A DNA stretch of 64,000 nt from Kosakonia oryzae (lineage in GTDB: Bacteria; Pseudomonadota; Gammaproteobacteria; Enterobacterales; Enterobacteriaceae): positions 1,116,001 through 1,180,000 of the forward strand of contig NZ_CP014007.2 of assembly GCF_001658025.2 (NCBI RefSeq), in the 5' to 3' direction. Positions 21,486 to 32,593 of this stretch are shown here, in pieces. The notes beneath the pieces are model-generated. The model saw nothing but the letters and a program-made list of their open reading frames with translations, had not been told where the DNA came from and did no database searches. Position 1 is the first letter of the stretch. Every line of letters starts with the position of its first letter. A program made the translations under genes and the position numbers.

Positions 21486-22447
21486 AGAATACCGGCCTGA
21501 TAGAAATCCTGCAGGTTGATGGCACCCACCAGAATTCCCGCGTCATCCACCACCGGCGCGGCGGCGATTTTACGCTGCATCAGGCGCTCTTTGGCATCCA
21601 CTGCGCGGCTGTTGGCGTCCAGGGTGATGCCGCCGCGCGTCATCGCTTCGCTGACGGCGGTGGTTAACGCGCCGCCTGCCACCAGCCAGCGGCGCAGATC
21701 GCCATCGGTAAAGACGCCTTTAACCTGACGCTGCGCATCGCAAACGGCCACCAGACCTAAACCGGTGCGGCTTAGCTCCAGCATCGCCTCCATCACGCTG
21801 GTCGTCAGTTGCACCTGCGGGATCTGCTCCTCTTTGCGCATCAGATGATGCACTTTATTCAGCAGCCGCGCGCCGAGCGCGCCTGCCGGATGCGAGCGGG
21901 CAAAATCCTCTTCGTCAAAGCCGCGCGCCTGCATCACCGACATCGCCAGCGCATCGCCCATCATCAGCGTCGTGACGGTACTGGAGGTCGGCGCAAGGTG
22001 CATCGGGCAGGCTTCACGTTCAACGGAGATATCCAGTACTGCGTCGGCGGCGAGCGCCAACGGCGAGCGCGGTTTACCGGTCATCGCCAGCAGGGCGACG
22101 GATTTCTCCGCCAGCCGCGGCAGGATCAGATCCAACTCTTTTGCCGAACCGGAGTAGGAGATAAACAGCATCACATCGCGGCTTTCAATCATGCCCAGAT
22201 CGCCGTGCAGCGCTTCCGCCGGATGCACGAAAAAGGCCGGAGTGCCGGTACTGGCAAAGGTGGCGGCGATCTTTTTGCCGATATGCCCCGATTTGCCGAT
22301 GCCGGAAACAATGACTTTACCTTCGCACTTCAGCACTGTTTCGGCGGCACGCACGAAAGCCTCACCGAGCCGCTCCGGCAGGCGGCTTGCTTCCTGAAGC
22401 TCCAGTAGCAGGGTCTGGCGCCCGGCATTAATTAACGACTCACTCAT
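21482..22447 (-). CDS. gutQ: Arabinose 5-phosphate isomerase GutQ
   Basis: A 321-residue sugar isomerase, the length of E. coli GutQ. The SIS domain (about residues 30-170) includes [20 protein letters not shown] and the substrate loop [12 protein letters not shown]. Two CBS domains follow, including [12 protein letters not shown] and [19 protein letters not shown]. It interconverts ribulose 5-phosphate and arabinose 5-phosphate and is the last gene of the srl operon. ATG at 22447 (MSESLINAG) overlaps the end of srlR by 8 bp; a 5-codon upstream extension lacks support. Confidence 0.95.
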   Translation of the reverse strand: MSESLINAGRQTLLLELQEASRLPERLGEAFVRAAETVLKCEGKVIVSGIGKSGHIGKKIAATFASTGTPAFFVHPAEALHGDLGMIESRDVMLFISYSGSAKELDLILPRLAEKSVALLAMTGKPRSPLALAADAVLDISVEREACPMHLAPTSSTVTTLMMGDALAMSVMQARGFDEEDFARSHPAGALGARLLNKVHHLMRKEEQIPQVQLTTSVMEAMLELSRTGLGLVAVCDAQRQVKGVFTDGDLRRWLVAGGALTTAVSEAMTRGGITLDANSRAVDAKERLMQRKIAAAPVVDDAGILVGAINLQDFYQAGIL

Positions 22448-23213
22448 GATCTTCTCCGGCAATGATCACCTCGACGCCTTTGGTTTCCAGCGCGGCGCGA
22501 ACGTCTGCCGGGATCCCGGCGTCGGTGATCAATTTATTGACGCTTTCCAGACTGCACACCACGTTCGGGCTTTTGCGGCCAAACTTCGATGAGTCGGCCA
22601 TCAGAATCACTTCCCGCGCGGCGTTGCACATCGCTTTGCTGACGGTGAACACTTCGTTGAAGGTGGTGACGCCCGCGTTCAGATCGATGCCGTCCGTGCC
22701 CATAAACAGCTTGTCGAAGCTGAAATGGTCAAAGGCGTTTTCCGCCAGTTGGCCGTGAAACGAGGCGGATTTTTTGCGGAAGGTGCCGCCGGGCATCAGG
22801 ATGGTCTGCTCGTTATCCAGTTCCGATAACGCGTTGACGATGTGCAGGCTGTTGGTCATCACCGTGATGTTATTGAAGTGGCTGAGCAGCGGCACCATCT
22901 GCAAAACGGTGCTGCCCGCGTCGAGGATGATCGAGTCGCCGTCATGAATATAGGTGACCGCTTTTTCGGCAATCAGCCCCTTTTGTACGGTGTTGATCAG
23001 CGTTTTGTGATCGATAGGGGGATCGGCTTCGTCTTTATTGAGCACCACGCCGCCATAGGTGCGGATCACCGCGCCGGAATGCTCCAGCGCGACCAAATCC
23101 TTACGTATGGTCGTCCCTGTGGTGTCGAAGTATGCTGCCAGCTCTTCAACAGAACACTTTCCCTGCTTTTGCAGATGCTCAAGAATAGCCGCCTGACGCT
23201 GACGTGGTTTCAT
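22440..23213 (-). CDS. srlR: DeoR-family sorbitol repressor SrlR
   Basis: A 257-residue DeoR repressor. The N-terminal helix-turn-helix is at residues 5-55 ([20 protein letters not shown], then [22 protein letters not shown]). The sugar-phosphate sensing domain includes [16 protein letters not shown] and [16 protein letters not shown]. It represses the srl operon in the absence of glucitol (sorbitol) phosphate. It sits between gutM and gutQ, overlapping gutQ. Confidence 0.95.
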   Translation of the reverse strand: MKPRQRQAAILEHLQKQGKCSVEELAAYFDTTGTTIRKDLVALEHSGAVIRTYGGVVLNKDEADPPIDHKTLINTVQKGLIAEKAVTYIHDGDSIILDAGSTVLQMVPLLSHFNNITVMTNSLHIVNALSELDNEQTILMPGGTFRKKSASFHGQLAENAFDHFSFDKLFMGTDGIDLNAGVTTFNEVFTVSKAMCNAAREVILMADSSKFGRKSPNVVCSLESVNKLITDAGIPADVRAALETKGVEVIIAGEDHE

Positions 23214-23283
23214 AGGCGCTGATATCCTGCGTTACGTTGCGAAATGATAATTTCGCAAGCTAATAGCGTTCACAACGAAATTA

Positions 23284-23640
23284 TCAATGTTTCATTTTAA
23301 GCGCTAATGATAGAGCATTCTGACAGGCCGGATCATGGGGAAAGATCACATCAGGCTCTAATTCCTCTCTTTTCACACCGATTAAATGGTTGATTTTTGC
23401 CGGGCGGGCGAAAACCGTAATGCCGCGCATCAGCAGGGTATCGCAAACACAGTCCTGCTTATCAAAAGCGACAGCCAGAACGACGCGGGGTTTAAAACGC
23501 CCGCCGGAGCGGCCAACGCCGACGCGTCCGCGCTGGCATAGCGCGTCGAACGCCTGGTTGAACTGGCGGATTTGCCAGCCGCCAAGCGCTAGCTGGCTGA
23601 GCCAGGCGATGGCGGCGACGGTGATCAGGGCTGAAACCAT
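23284..23640 (-). CDS. srlM: Sorbitol operon activator GutM (SrlM)
   Basis: A 118-residue activator found only in glucitol operons. It begins with a hydrophobic stretch (VSALITVAAIAWLSQLALGG) followed by WQIRQFNQAFDALCQRGRVGVGRS and ends in PDVIFPHDPACQNALSLALK, matching E. coli GutM. It counteracts SrlR-based control in E. coli; the mechanism is not well known. A 118-bp gap containing a hairpin separates it from srlD, unlike the tight spacing of the upstream genes. Confidence 0.92.
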   Translation of the reverse strand: MVSALITVAAIAWLSQLALGGWQIRQFNQAFDALCQRGRVGVGRSGGRFKPRVVLAVAFDKQDCVCDTLLMRGITVFARPAKINHLIGVKREELEPDVIFPHDPACQNALSLALKMKH

Positions 23641-23730
23641 CCTCTTCTCCTTTATTGTTGCGTCAGGCTAACGCCTTATCCGGCCTGTGACGTTCCGCTT
23701 TCAGACAGTACGCTCAGGCCAATAAGCAAA

Positions 23731-23750
23731 GCGCCATCAGGTGATGGCGC
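23731..23750 (-). terminator. Hairpin between srlD and gutM
   Basis: A perfect 9-bp stem, GCGCCATCA-GG-TGATGGCGC, just after the srlD stop in the direction of transcription, followed on the minus strand by TTTGCTTATT. It could act as a partial terminator or an mRNA stabiliser that lowers expression of gutM-srlR-gutQ relative to the transport and dehydrogenase genes. A REP-like sequence (TTATCCGGCCTG) lies nearby at 23677-23688. Confidence 0.5.
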
Positions 23751-23758
23751 ATGCACTA

Positions 23759-24538
23759 TCAGAACATCACCTGGCCGCCGGTCACGTTAATCGACTGCCC
23801 GGTGCAGTAAGAGGCTTTTGGGCTGGCGTAAAACATCAGCACATTCAGCACGTCCTGATAGTCGCAGCCGCGTTTTAGCGGCACTTTGTCGATGTAGTAC
23901 TGCTCGACCTCGTCAGCCGCAATGCCCAGTTTGCTGGCATATTGCGGGATAAGTGACTGGAACATCGGTGATTTCAACAGGTTGCCCAGCATCAGCGAAT
24001 GCACCGTAATGCCATATTCCGCCAGGTCCAGCGCCAGCGACTGGGTCAGGCCGACGCCGCCGAATTTTGCTGCGCTGTAACCGGAATTGTGTTTGCTGCC
24101 CACTTTGCCGGACTTTGAGTTGATCTGGATAATGCGCCCCTGAATACCGTCACGAATCATCAACTTGGCGAACTCACGCGCGCAGAGGAAATAGCCGACC
24201 AGGTTGACCTGTAGCGAGCGGTCAAAATCCCCCAGCGCAAAATCGCTGATAAACGCGGCCTTGGCGATGCCGGCGCTGTAGACCAGCAGATCCGCACGGC
24301 CAAAAATTTCGTCCACGCCGCGCGCCAGCGCCAGCACACTATGCTCGCTGGTGGCATCCGCGCCAAAGCCGTAGGCCATCCCTTCGCCAAACTCGCTGTT
24401 AATCTCCCGGGCGACATTCGCCGCTTTATCACTCTGAATATCCACTACCGCCACGCGGTATCCTTCTGCGGCAAGCCCACGGCACAGGAACGCCCCGAGG
24501 GTTTGTCCTCCGCCAATGACAACGGCAACCTGTTTCAT
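23759..24538 (-). CDS. srlD: Sorbitol 6-phosphate 2-dehydrogenase SrlD
   Basis: A 259-residue short-chain dehydrogenase that oxidises glucitol 6-phosphate to fructose 6-phosphate with NAD+. The cofactor loop VVIGGGQTLGAFLCRGL is at residues 6-22, the acidic NAD-selecting VVDIQSD follows beta-2, and the catalytic Ser and YSAAKFGG motif are at about residues 140-160. It is the fourth structural gene in srlAEBD, 17 bp after srlB. Confidence 0.95.
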   Translation of the reverse strand: MKQVAVVIGGGQTLGAFLCRGLAAEGYRVAVVDIQSDKAANVAREINSEFGEGMAYGFGADATSEHSVLALARGVDEIFGRADLLVYSAGIAKAAFISDFALGDFDRSLQVNLVGYFLCAREFAKLMIRDGIQGRIIQINSKSGKVGSKHNSGYSAAKFGGVGLTQSLALDLAEYGITVHSLMLGNLLKSPMFQSLIPQYASKLGIAADEVEQYYIDKVPLKRGCDYQDVLNVLMFYASPKASYCTGQSINVTGGQVMF

Positions 24539-24555
24539 ACTCTTCTCCTTACGAC

Positions 24556-24918
24556 TTAAGCGACAAATTTCAAAATGCAGCCGGGGGCGATAGTGTCTGG
24601 CACCGGGCCTGCGACATGTACCGTTCCGGGGTATTCCGCCTGCGTTTGCCCATCAAAACGCAGGGTGATATGGCCCAGCTCGCGCAAATTCTGTTCGGCG
24701 ACATCGCCAACGGCGGTAACCGGGTAATGCTGCTCGCCAAGCTCGAATTGCGCGCCGGGTAGCAGTGCGCCGCTAAGCGCACCGTGGTTATGGATAAAAC
24801 AGAACTCGGCGACATCGGCGGGCGCGCCTTCCCTGAAGGTAATCAGCATGTTGTCACTGAGCGCATCCGCTGCGCTGTCGCCGATGCGGGTAATGGTGGT
24901 TTGATAAATAACGCTCAT
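24556..24918 (-). CDS. srlB: Glucitol PTS EIIA (SrlB)
   Basis: A 120-residue cytoplasmic glucitol/sorbitol-specific EIIA. It matches the family in MSVIYQTTITRIGDSAADAL and in the phospho-His region FCFIHNHGALSGALLPG. It receives phosphate from HPr and passes it to the EIIB domain on SrlE. It is 9 bp after srlE and 17 bp before srlD. Confidence 0.95.
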   Translation of the reverse strand: MSVIYQTTITRIGDSAADALSDNMLITFREGAPADVAEFCFIHNHGALSGALLPGAQFELGEQHYPVTAVGDVAEQNLRELGHITLRFDGQTQAEYPGTVHVAGPVPDTIAPGCILKFVA

Positions 24919-24927
24919 GACAGCTCC

Positions 24928-26563
<1,636 letters not shown>

Positions 26564-26717
26564 ATTGTGCGAAGAGCGCCGCTTTTAAATGAACACGCAA
26601 TGAGAAGAGAAAAAGTGGGGTGCGATCGTGCGCGCAGGGCTGATGTCGCTTCCTTGTCGGTAGCCAGATGCTTTACCATACTTGCTCCTGGCTGAATTCG
26701 TTTAAAATGGACCTCCC

Positions 26718-27800
26718 ATGTTGAAGCGTTATTACGCAGCGTTGCTGCCTGCGTTTGTTGTGCTCTGTGCCTGTAGCAGTAAACCCCAGCTTGCCGAAAC
26801 CCCTCAAACCGTATCACCTAAGCCTTCCGGCGGTTTTTTGCTGGAGCCGCAGCATTCGGTAGTGATGACCAGCGGCGACTTCGCCAATAATCCGGCTGCG
26901 GAACAATTCATCGATATGATGGTGAGTAAGCACGGTTTTGACCGCCAGCAACTGCACGAAATTCTGTCGCAGGCGAAACGTCTGGACTACGTGCTGCGCC
27001 TGATGGACAAACAGGCACCGATATACACCGGGCCGACGGGGCCGAATGGCGCCTGGCTGCGCTATCGCAAACAGTTCATTACCCCGGATAACGTGCAAAA
27101 CGGCGTGGCGTTCTGGAACCAGTATGAAGATGCGCTCAACCGCGCGTGGATGGTCTATGGCGTACCGCCGGAAATCATCGTCGGCATTATCGGCGTGGAA
27201 ACGCGCTGGGGCCGGGTGATGGGCAAAACCCGTATTCTGGATGGTCTGGCGACGCTGGCCTTTGCTTATCCGCGCCGTGCGCAATATTTTGCCAGCGAAC
27301 TGGAAACCTTCCTGCTGATGGCGCGCGATGAGAGCGATGATCCGCTCGATCTGAAAGGTTCTTTCGCCGGCGCGATGGGCTACGGCCAGTTTATGCCTTC
27401 CTCCTATAAAGAGTTTGCCGTTGATTTTAATGGTGATGGTCACATCAACTTGTGGGATCCGGTCGATGCTATCGGCAGCGTGGCGAACTACTTCAAACAG
27501 CACGGCTGGGTGAAAGGCGATCTGGTGGCCGTTCCGGCCAACGGCCAGGCGCCGGGGCTGGAGAATGGCTTTAAAACCAACTACAGCGTCGGACAGCTGG
27601 CGGCGGCAGGTTTAACGCCGCAGCAGCCGCTGGGCAATCATCAACAGGCCAGCCTGCTGCGCCTGGATATTGGTACGGGTTATGAATACTGGTACGGGTT
27701 GCCGAACTTCTACACCATCACCCGCTATAACCACAGCACCCACTACGCGATGGCGGTCTGGCAGCTCGGCCAGGCTGTAGCGTTAGCGCGCGTGCGCTGA
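26718..27800 (+). CDS. mltB: Membrane-bound lytic transglycosylase B, MltB
   Basis: A 360-residue outer-membrane lipoprotein of the SltB family that cleaves peptidoglycan to give 1,6-anhydromuramyl products. The signal ends in the lipobox VVLCACSS, with Cys19 as the lipidated residue. The catalytic Glu is in IGVETRWGRVMGKTRILDG, and GYGQFMPSSYKEFAVDFNGDG follows. It is divergent from srlA; a hairpin terminator follows at 27834. Confidence 0.96.
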   Translation: MLKRYYAALLPAFVVLCACSSKPQLAETPQTVSPKPSGGFLLEPQHSVVMTSGDFANNPAAEQFIDMMVSKHGFDRQQLHEILSQAKRLDYVLRLMDKQAPIYTGPTGPNGAWLRYRKQFITPDNVQNGVAFWNQYEDALNRAWMVYGVPPEIIVGIIGVETRWGRVMGKTRILDGLATLAFAYPRRAQYFASELETFLLMARDESDDPLDLKGSFAGAMGYGQFMPSSYKEFAVDFNGDGHINLWDPVDAIGSVANYFKQHGWVKGDLVAVPANGQAPGLENGFKTNYSVGQLAAAGLTPQQPLGNHQQASLLRLDIGTGYEYWYGLPNFYTITRYNHSTHYAMAVWQLGQAVALARVR

Positions 27801-27820
27801 TCTTTTCCCCTCCTGCGGGC

Positions 27821-27872
27821 TGTCTCTTATGCACAAATCCCTGATGTGGTCATCGGGGATTTTTTTGCACCT
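27821..27872 (+). repeat. Left copy of the island-flanking repeat (mltB terminator)
   Basis: This 52-bp segment matches 35154-35205 at 46 positions. It contains the mltB terminator: AATCCC pairs with GGGGATT across a short loop, followed by a run of seven T. The identical core CAAATCCCTGATGTGGTC lies at 27834-27851. The two copies bracket the 7.3-kb sugar island in direct orientation. Confidence 0.75.
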
Positions 27873-28154
27873 GACACGGGCAATGCCGGACATCCGCAAA
27901 AAAATTATCTGATTTAAAATTTTTATCCTCCCCATATTTGCGAGCGCTATCACGTTAATTAGCGTGAAAAGTGTGATCTGCGCTGGAAATATCTCCTGGA
28001 TTTCCCTTCTTGTCTTATTCTCTGTCCGGAAGGCAGGACACGATTTAGTATTGTCGTTATTTCAATGCCCTTTTATATTTATCATCACGGATTGCAAGTG
28101 GAGCTTATCTGTTCAGAGCTTCTTAATTATTTTTAATCTGCGTAAGGGTAAATA
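27873..28154. other. Intergenic upstream region of the sugar island
   Basis: AT-rich interval between the mltB terminator and the PRD regulator. Near 27945-27964 there is an inverted repeat CGCTA-N10-TAGCG, followed at 27972 by the CRP half-site TGTGATCT. A 63-codon frame (GTG at 27964) ends in TAATG overlapping the regulator start but has no Shine-Dalgarno. The promoter of the island is expected here; no clear -35/-10 pair could be assigned. Confidence 0.4.
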
Positions 28155-29708
28155 ATGCAAATGATTACCTCGCGACAAAACAGATTATTGAAATTCCTTC
28201 TTCCACGAAGGGAATTTATTACCTTGTTAAAAATCGCTGAATACTTAAATGTTTCGGAAAAAACCATTCAACGCGATTTACGAATACTGGAGCCGTGGCT
28301 AGCACAATGGAATATTGGCATAAATAAACGTGCCGGTGCCGGGATCATGTTAAGCGCAGATAATATAACCGACCTGTTGCATCTCGATCAGCTGCTTGGT
28401 GTGGAAGGTGACGATACCGATGGCATGATGAACAATTCCCGTCGAGTGAAAATAGCCTCACAATTATTAAGCGAAACGCCACATGAAACGTCTATCAGCA
28501 AATTATCGGAACGTTATTTTATCAGCAATGCTTCAATTGTTAACGATCTGAAAGTGATTGAATCCTGGATTGCTCCGCTGGGATTGACGTTGATTCGTAG
28601 CCAGAGCGGAACGCATATCGAAGGTAGCGAAAGTAGTGTGCGTCAGGCAATGGCATCGCTGATTAATGGCATCATTAACCATAACGAACCGGGCAGCGTG
28701 ATCTATTCCCGCCTCGACCCGGGAAGTTATAACGCGCTGGTCAATTATTTTGGCGAAGAAGACGTTTTATTCGTTCAGTCATTATTACAGGAGATGGAAA
28801 ACGATCTCTGCTGGTCGCTGGGCGAGCCGTATTACGTCAATATTTTTACTCATATCCTGATCATGATGTACCGCATTACGCGCGGCAATGCGCTGCCGAA
28901 AAAGGACGATAACGCCAGCGTCTTCGATGAAAACATCTTTTCCGTTGCCAGCCGCATGATTCAGCGTATCGAAACACGCATTGCCCATCCGCTGCCGGAA
29001 GACGAAGTCTGGTTTATTTATCAATATATTATCTCTTCCGGCGTGGTCATCGAAGAGCATAACGATGTCAGCGTGATTGGCCATATGCACTCCAGCGATG
29101 AGGCCCGGCTGATTACCTGGCGGCTTATCGCAACCTTCGCCGAGATGGTTGACAGCGATTTTAGCCAGGACATCGCGCTGTACGACGGACTGCTGATTCA
29201 CATTAAGCCTTTGATTAACCGTCTCAATTACCAGATTTGCATTCGTAACCCGCTGCTGGACGATATCAAAGGCGAGTTACAGGACGTCTGGCGGCTGACC
29301 CAGTGTGCGGTGAACCGGGTGTTCAGCGGCTGGGGCGAGCAGGCGGTATCGGAAGATGAAGTCGGCTATTTAACCGTGCATTTCCAGGCGGCGATGGAGC
29401 GACAGATTGCCCGTAAGCGCGTACTGCTGGTCTGTTCGACGGGGGTCGGCACCTCGCATCTGCTGAAAAGCCGCATTCTGCGCGCTTTCCCGGACTGGAC
29501 CATCGTTGGCGTGGTCTCTGCGGGGAGCTTGCCGTCGGTACTGACAGAAGATATTGAACTGGTTGTCTCGACGATCAATCTGCCGGCCATTGCTCTGCCA
29601 GTGGTATACGTCACCGCTTTTTTTAATGACGCCGATATTAAGCGCGTGACGGAAACGATTATTACGGAAAAATTGCATCGTGCGACGTCTCTGGTCGTCG
29701 AACATTAA
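28155..29708 (+). CDS. PRD-containing PTS transcriptional regulator (BglG/MtlR family)
   Basis: A 517-residue regulator. The N-terminal helix-turn-helix is at about 10-60 (EFITLLKIAEYLNVSEKTIQ) with a second DNA-binding segment near residues 105-150. Two PTS regulation domains follow (about 180-400), then a C-terminal EIIB-like domain with the P-loop LLVCSTGVGTSHLLKSRI (Cys at about residue 427). No EIIA domain is attached. PTS-dependent phosphorylation should switch it on as an activator of the island that follows. It is separated from the IIA gene by 26 bp. Confidence 0.85.
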   Translation: MQMITSRQNRLLKFLLPRREFITLLKIAEYLNVSEKTIQRDLRILEPWLAQWNIGINKRAGAGIMLSADNITDLLHLDQLLGVEGDDTDGMMNNSRRVKIASQLLSETPHETSISKLSERYFISNASIVNDLKVIESWIAPLGLTLIRSQSGTHIEGSESSVRQAMASLINGIINHNEPGSVIYSRLDPGSYNALVNYFGEEDVLFVQSLLQEMENDLCWSLGEPYYVNIFTHILIMMYRITRGNALPKKDDNASVFDENIFSVASRMIQRIETRIAHPLPEDEVWFIYQYIISSGVVIEEHNDVSVIGHMHSSDEARLITWRLIATFAEMVDSDFSQDIALYDGLLIHIKPLINRLNYQICIRNPLLDDIKGELQDVWRLTQCAVNRVFSGWGEQAVSEDEVGYLTVHFQAAMERQIARKRVLLVCSTGVGTSHLLKSRILRAFPDWTIVGVVSAGSLPSVLTEDIELVVSTINLPAIALPVVYVTAFFNDADIKRVTETIITEKLHRATSLVVEH

Positions 29709-29734
29709 TATCATGAATCCATGAGGTATGTTTA

Positions 29735-30205
29735 ATGGACATAACAAAAATCCTGAATACAAATCGCGTTATTTTAAATATGAAAGCTACGAATAAAACG
29801 GAGGCGATTGAGGAATTAACCGATCTTTTACAAAAAGATGGCGCTATTAGTTGCCGGGAAACGTTTATTCAGGATGTCTGGCAACGTGAATCAGAAGGAT
29901 CGACCGGCTTCGAAAATCATATCGCGATACCCCATGGTAAATCCTCGGCGGTAGTTAATACCACCCTGGCGATTGGACGTACACACCACGATATTCCCTG
30001 GGAAACACTGGATGGCAGTAACGTGCGCTGCATTATTTTATTTGCTGTACGGCTTGAAGATCAAAATACGACGCATATTCGCCTGCTTTCTCAGGTGGCA
30101 GGTGCACTGGCGGATGAAGAAATCATCGAGCAATTGCTTGAAGAGAGCAGTCCACAAAAGATTATTGACTTATTTAGTCAATATGCTGAATCCGATGTTT
30201 GCTAA
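29735..30205 (+). CDS. Fructose-type PTS EIIA
   Basis: A 156-residue EIIA of the fructose/mannitol family. The phospho-His is in NHIAIPHGKSSAV (about residue 68), preceded by the family motif RESEGSTGFENH. It takes phosphate from HPr and passes it to the separate EIIB encoded next. GAGG lies 8 nt before the ATG. The gene opens the transport part of the island. Confidence 0.88.
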   Translation: MDITKILNTNRVILNMKATNKTEAIEELTDLLQKDGAISCRETFIQDVWQRESEGSTGFENHIAIPHGKSSAVVNTTLAIGRTHHDIPWETLDGSNVRCIILFAVRLEDQNTTHIRLLSQVAGALADEEIIEQLLEESSPQKIIDLFSQYAESDVC

Positions 30206-30224
30206 ATAAAAAGTGGGGTATGTT

Positions 30225-30539
30225 ATGAATATTGTTTGTGTCGCTGCCTGTACGGCAGGAATTGCACATACGTATATTGCCCGCGAGAAGTTGATTAAAG
30301 GCGCGAAAGCGCTTGGGCATAATATTAAAGTTGAAACTCAGGGCACTATCGGTACTGAAAATGAGTTGCTGGCGGAAGATATTTCTGCAGCCGACGTCGT
30401 TATTCTTGCGGTCGATGTCAAAATAAAAGGAGAAGAGCGCTTTATTAATAAACGCATCGTGCGAGTTAAAACCGAAATTGTCATTAAATCATCCGTTCAG
30501 TTTCTTGAAAAGGTCGAGAAATCATTAGCTAATGCGTGA
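30225..30539 (+). CDS. Fructose-type PTS EIIB
   Basis: A 104-residue EIIB of the fructose family. The phospho-Cys is in AACTAGIAHTYIAREKL (Cys10), followed by KVETQGTIGTEN, typical of FrwB/FrvB-like proteins. The usual CPTGIAHT motif reads CTAGIAHT here. The ATG at 30225 follows GTGGGG; an in-frame GTG at 30213 is less likely because it lies within that Shine-Dalgarno. It is 19 bp from the IIC gene. Confidence 0.88.
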   Translation: MNIVCVAACTAGIAHTYIAREKLIKGAKALGHNIKVETQGTIGTENELLAEDISAADVVILAVDVKIKGEERFINKRIVRVKTEIVIKSSVQFLEKVEKSLANA

Positions 30540-30557
30540 TCCTTATCTGGAGGTCAC

Positions 30558-31649
30558 ATGAGTGAAAATAAAGTTCCTGTTTCGCAGGAAATAAAAAGAC
30601 ATCTTTTGACGGGCATCTCGTGGATGATTCCGTTAATTGTGGCAGCGGGCATTTGTATTGCCCTCGGCCAGGTACTCGGCGGCACAAACGTTGGAGAAAA
30701 AACGGGCACCATCCCCTGGATGCTCAATCAGATTGGCGGCTGGGGAATGGGGTTGATTGTTCCCCTGATCAGCGCCGCCATTGCCTACTCCATTGCTGAC
30801 CGTCCCGGATTCGCGCCGGGCCTGATTGTTGGCTTTGTCTGCGGGCAGATTCATACCGGGTTTATTGGCGGGATGCTGGGGGGGTTCCTGGTGGGTTATA
30901 CCGTCCTGCTGCTTAAGCACTATATTCGCCTGCCGAAATCAATGCAGGGTCTGATGCCCATCATGGTGCTACCAGTGCTGAGCACCATTATCGGCGGCCT
31001 GCTGATGATGACGCTGATCGGCAAACCCATCGCCTGGCTGCAGGAAGCGCTGATCCACATGCTGGAGTCGATGCAGGGCGGTTCACGCTTCCTGATGGGG
31101 GCCATCCTCGGTGCAATGGCGACGTTCGACTTCGGCGGCCCGGTGAACAAAACCATGTCGCTGTTCGCCGATGGGCTGCTGGTGAGTGGTGTGTACGGGC
31201 CGGAAGCGGTGAAGTTTGTCGGCTCTATTATTCCGCCGTTCGGCATTACCCTCTCGTTCCTGCTGACACGCCACAAATACACTCGCGCTGAACGTGAAGC
31301 GCTGAAAGCCGCCTTCCCGATGGGGATCTGCATGATTACCGAAGGGGTTATTCCGATTGCGGCGCGTGACCTGCTGCGCGTGGTCGGCTCCTGTGTGGTG
31401 GCCTCGGCTATTGCGGGTGGTCTGATCATGGTGTGGGGCGTGGAAAGCCCGGTGCCGCACGGTGGCATGTTCGTGGTCCCGCTGTTTACCCATCCGCTGC
31501 TGTTCTGCCTGGCGCTGGGGATCGGCACGGTTATCTGCGGCGTGATGCTGTCACTGTGGAAGAAACCGGTGACCGAGCGTGACGAAGAGTTTGACGAGCT
31601 CAGCGATAAGAAACTGAAAGACGAAGAGATCACCTTCACCCTGGAATAA
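30558..31649 (+). CDS. Fructose-type PTS EIIC permease
   Basis: A 363-residue inner-membrane permease with about nine hydrophobic segments. Family motifs include HLLTGISWMIPLIVAAGICI near the N-terminus, DRPGFAPGLIVGF, FDFGGPVNKTMSLFADGLL, and MITEGVIPIAARDLLRVVGS. It should carry the sugar across the inner membrane with phosphorylation by the adjacent EIIB. The charged C-terminus (ERDEEFDELSDKKLKDEE) is cytoplasmic. The substrate is not evident from sequence. Confidence 0.9.
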   Translation: MSENKVPVSQEIKRHLLTGISWMIPLIVAAGICIALGQVLGGTNVGEKTGTIPWMLNQIGGWGMGLIVPLISAAIAYSIADRPGFAPGLIVGFVCGQIHTGFIGGMLGGFLVGYTVLLLKHYIRLPKSMQGLMPIMVLPVLSTIIGGLLMMTLIGKPIAWLQEALIHMLESMQGGSRFLMGAILGAMATFDFGGPVNKTMSLFADGLLVSGVYGPEAVKFVGSIIPPFGITLSFLLTRHKYTRAEREALKAAFPMGICMITEGVIPIAARDLLRVVGSCVVASAIAGGLIMVWGVESPVPHGGMFVVPLFTHPLLFCLALGIGTVICGVMLSLWKKPVTERDEEFDELSDKKLKDEEITFTLE

Positions 31650-31660
31650 ACGGAGACCCT

Positions 31661-32512
31661 ATGTTTGCCGATATGAAAAGCATGGTGACCAAAGCCTGGT
31701 GTGAACACTATGCATTGCTCGCTATCAACTGTATGAACCTGGAAAGCGCCCGTGCGGCGGTTCGGGTTGCCGAGAAACACCGCGCACCGATCATCCTGAA
31801 CCTGTATCAGGAGCATCTTGCCCATTTCCCGGCACCGGTTGCCGTGGCGGTGGTAAAAGCGTTGGCCGAGGAGGCCACGGTGCCGGTCACACTGGCGCTG
31901 GACCACGGGAAAGATCCCGTGCGCATTCGCCAGGCGTTTCGCGCCGGGTTTAGCGGGCTGATGATTGATGCGTCCGCCTTCCCGCTGGAAGAGAACGTCC
32001 GTCAGACCCGCGCGGTGGTTGAGCTGGCTGCCAGCGCCGGGCTGTGTGTGGAGGGAGAGTTGGGCCATCTGGCCGATGCACCGCGCTACGATCACGCCAC
32101 CAATGCGGATCTGATGACCCAGGCCGCCGACGTCGAGCCGTTTATCCAGCAGACTGGGATTGACCTTCTGGCAGTGTCAGTCGGAACCGCGCACGGCATG
32201 TACGCCCCCGGCATCACGCCCGCCATCGATTTTCAGCGCCTGGAAGAGGTGGCTCGCAAATCGACGGTGCCCCTGGCATTGCACGGCGGCAGCGGAACCC
32301 CGTTTGACCAGATGCAGCGCTGTCCGTCATTTGGCGTCGCCAAGATCAACGTTGGCGCTGCGGTGTTCGAAGCCGGGAAAGCCGCGCTGCTGCATACCCT
32401 GTGTCATGACAATTCTCGCGAACTGGTGGATGTGTTGATGGCCATGGAGCAGGCCAGCGAGGAAGCCATTATCCCGTATCTACAGGCCAGCGGCGCCATC
32501 GGCAAAGCCTGA
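31661..32512 (+). CDS. Class II ketose-bisphosphate aldolase 1
   Basis: A 283-residue zinc-dependent aldolase of the FbaA/GatY/KbaY group. The metal and substrate motifs are visible: LALDHGKDP (catalytic Asp and zinc His), VEGELGHL, SVGTAHGMY and LHGGSGTPFDQM, then KINVGAAVFEAG. It should split a ketose 1,6- or 1,7-type bisphosphate into dihydroxyacetone phosphate and an aldehyde. It follows EIIC by 11 bp. It differs clearly from the second aldolase downstream, so they may have different substrates or form a pair. Confidence 0.85.
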   Translation: MFADMKSMVTKAWCEHYALLAINCMNLESARAAVRVAEKHRAPIILNLYQEHLAHFPAPVAVAVVKALAEEATVPVTLALDHGKDPVRIRQAFRAGFSGLMIDASAFPLEENVRQTRAVVELAASAGLCVEGELGHLADAPRYDHATNADLMTQAADVEPFIQQTGIDLLAVSVGTAHGMYAPGITPAIDFQRLEEVARKSTVPLALHGGSGTPFDQMQRCPSFGVAKINVGAAVFEAGKAALLHTLCHDNSRELVDVLMAMEQASEEAIIPYLQASGAIGKA

Positions 32513-32593
32513 TTCATTTTTCTGTAACGCCTTCTATGCCTCTGCAACGATGCACCGGCAGGGCTTGCTACACCCTGAAACTGGAGAATTAAC

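Noticed and set aside
27964-28155. 63-codon GTG-started frame ending in TAATG at the PRD regulator start
   Set aside because: The overlap looks like coupling, but there is no Shine-Dalgarno, the start is GTG, and the product has no known features. It is not supported as a gene, though a leader role cannot be ruled out.
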